Assembly (NCBI GenBank): GCA_002347685.1
Contig: DDWS01000069.1
Coordinates: 1 to 26,061 of the forward strand
Origin: Syntrophaceae bacterium UBA2280
GTDB lineage: Bacteria > Desulfobacterota > Syntrophia > Syntrophales > Smithellaceae
Direction of reading: 5' to 3'
Length of the DNA: 26,061 nt
Shown here: positions 25,641 to 26,061 of the stretch, piece after piece
How the letters are laid out: each line of letters opens with the position of its first letter
Numbering within the stretch: position 1 is the first letter of the stretch
Position numbers and translations under genes: made by a program
The notes under the pieces: generated by a model
Told to the model about the DNA's origin: nothing
The model's database searches: none
Seen by the model: the letters and a program-made list of their open reading frames with translations, nothing else

Positions 25641-26061
25641 GTGAAAGATCAATCCAAAACAAAGCGGACACAGTTTAAAAAAAAGGTGTCTATAGATGAA
25701 TCCGGCGAATACGCCGAGAACATCATCAACACTGTGCGTGAACCCTTAATTATTCTGGATCAGGATTTAAGGGTAGTCACCGCCAGTCGTTCTTTCTATG
25801 ATTTTTTCAAGGTAAACCCTGACGAGACCGAGGGACAACTTATTTATAACCTGGGAAATGATCAGTGGGACATCCCCAAACTGCGGGAACTTCTGGAAAC
25901 CATCCTTCCCCAAAAGACAACCTTTGACAACTTTGAGGTTGAACACGAATTTGCCGGTATCGGCAGGCGCACAATGCTGTTGAATGCCCGGCAAATTAAA
26001 AGAGCGTTGGGCAAAGAGCGGATCATCCTCCTGGCTATTGAGGACATCACCGAGCGTAAGC
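25641..26061 (+). CDS. PAS-domain signalling protein, N-terminal part (runs off window)
   Basis: A frame opens at GTG 25641 and remains open for 140 codons to the window end, so the gene is partial. AGGAA lies about 4 bases upstream; the ATG at 25553 is in another frame and hits a stop, so GTG is the best start. After a basic N-terminal 20 residues, a PAS domain runs from about residue 25 to 140 (NTVREPLIILDQDLRVV, then ASRSFYDFFKV, and ending RIILLAIEDITERK). The ending I-x-D-I-T-E-R-K is the usual PAS exit into a further PAS, histidine kinase or GGDEF module. There is no membrane segment before it, so it is probably cytoplasmic. Whether it is a histidine kinase that regulates the PEP-CTERM gene cannot be told here. 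Confidence 0.85.
   Translation, partial: MKDQSKTKRTQFKKKVSIDESGEYAENIINTVREPLIILDQDLRVVTASRSFYDFFKVNPDETEGQLIYNLGNDQWDIPKLRELLETILPQKTTFDNFEVEHEFAGIGRRTMLLNARQIKRALGKERIILLAIEDITERK

Overview
The window reads as chromosomal DNA from a Gram-negative, probably anaerobic bacterium, most likely a Desulfobacterota (Syntrophus/Smithella-like) lineage. This placement is an inference. It rests on a fused MetF/MetV-type methylenetetrahydrofolate reductase, a pyrophosphate-type phosphofructokinase, a PEP-CTERM surface protein behind a sigma-54 promoter, a clpS-clpA-aat cassette and a heptanucleotide minisatellite, all in moderately GC-rich coding DNA with AT-rich spacers.

Layout. Positions 1-826 are almost free of genes. 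They hold the possible first 18 codons of a gene leaving the window on the minus strand with its promoter, a pair of interleaved inverted repeats, and a decayed 3' end of a group IIC-like intron. Positions 827-4068 (minus) carry clpS-clpA-aat, a complete N-degron recognition and tagging cassette behind one good sigma-70 promoter. Positions 4136-4869 are a gene graveyard with a DEAD-box helicase C-terminal remnant and an orphan Shine-Dalgarno sequence. Positions 4870-16491 (plus) carry a tightly packed carbohydrate cluster: PPi-type phosphofructokinase, a 2915-residue cyclic beta-1,2-glucan synthase (GT84, cyclisation domain, GH94) and phosphoglucomutase. An 11-unit heptamer repeat follows. Positions 16688-17830 (minus) encode an M50 intramembrane protease with CBS domains. 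Positions 18107-20815 (plus) encode an unrecognised secreted coiled-coil/proline-rich protein and a secreted DUF4124-glutaredoxin protein. Positions 20828-22375 (minus) encode a cell-wall amidase with LysM domains. Positions 22535-24257 hold the fused MetF/MetV gene, tRNA-Arg(CCG) and a strong terminator. Positions 24258-26061 are AT-richer and contain a sigma-54-driven PEP-CTERM protein gene and the start of a PAS-domain signalling gene.

How the genes work together. Phosphoglucomutase links glucose-6-phosphate and glucose-1-phosphate. Glucose-1-phosphate is the precursor of UDP-glucose used by the glucan synthase, and it is also the product expected when a GH94 domain trims glucan by phosphorolysis. 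The phosphofructokinase ties the same hexose-phosphate pool to reversible, PPi-linked glycolysis. ClpS, ClpA and Aat form one proteolysis pathway. The amidase, M50 protease, secreted coiled-coil protein, glutaredoxin-like protein and PEP-CTERM protein all point to the cell envelope. I see no CRISPR array, intact insertion sequence, prophage or clear novel defence system. The least explained parts are the structured spacer at 182-298, the secreted coiled-coil/glutaredoxin pair, and the control region of the PEP-CTERM gene.
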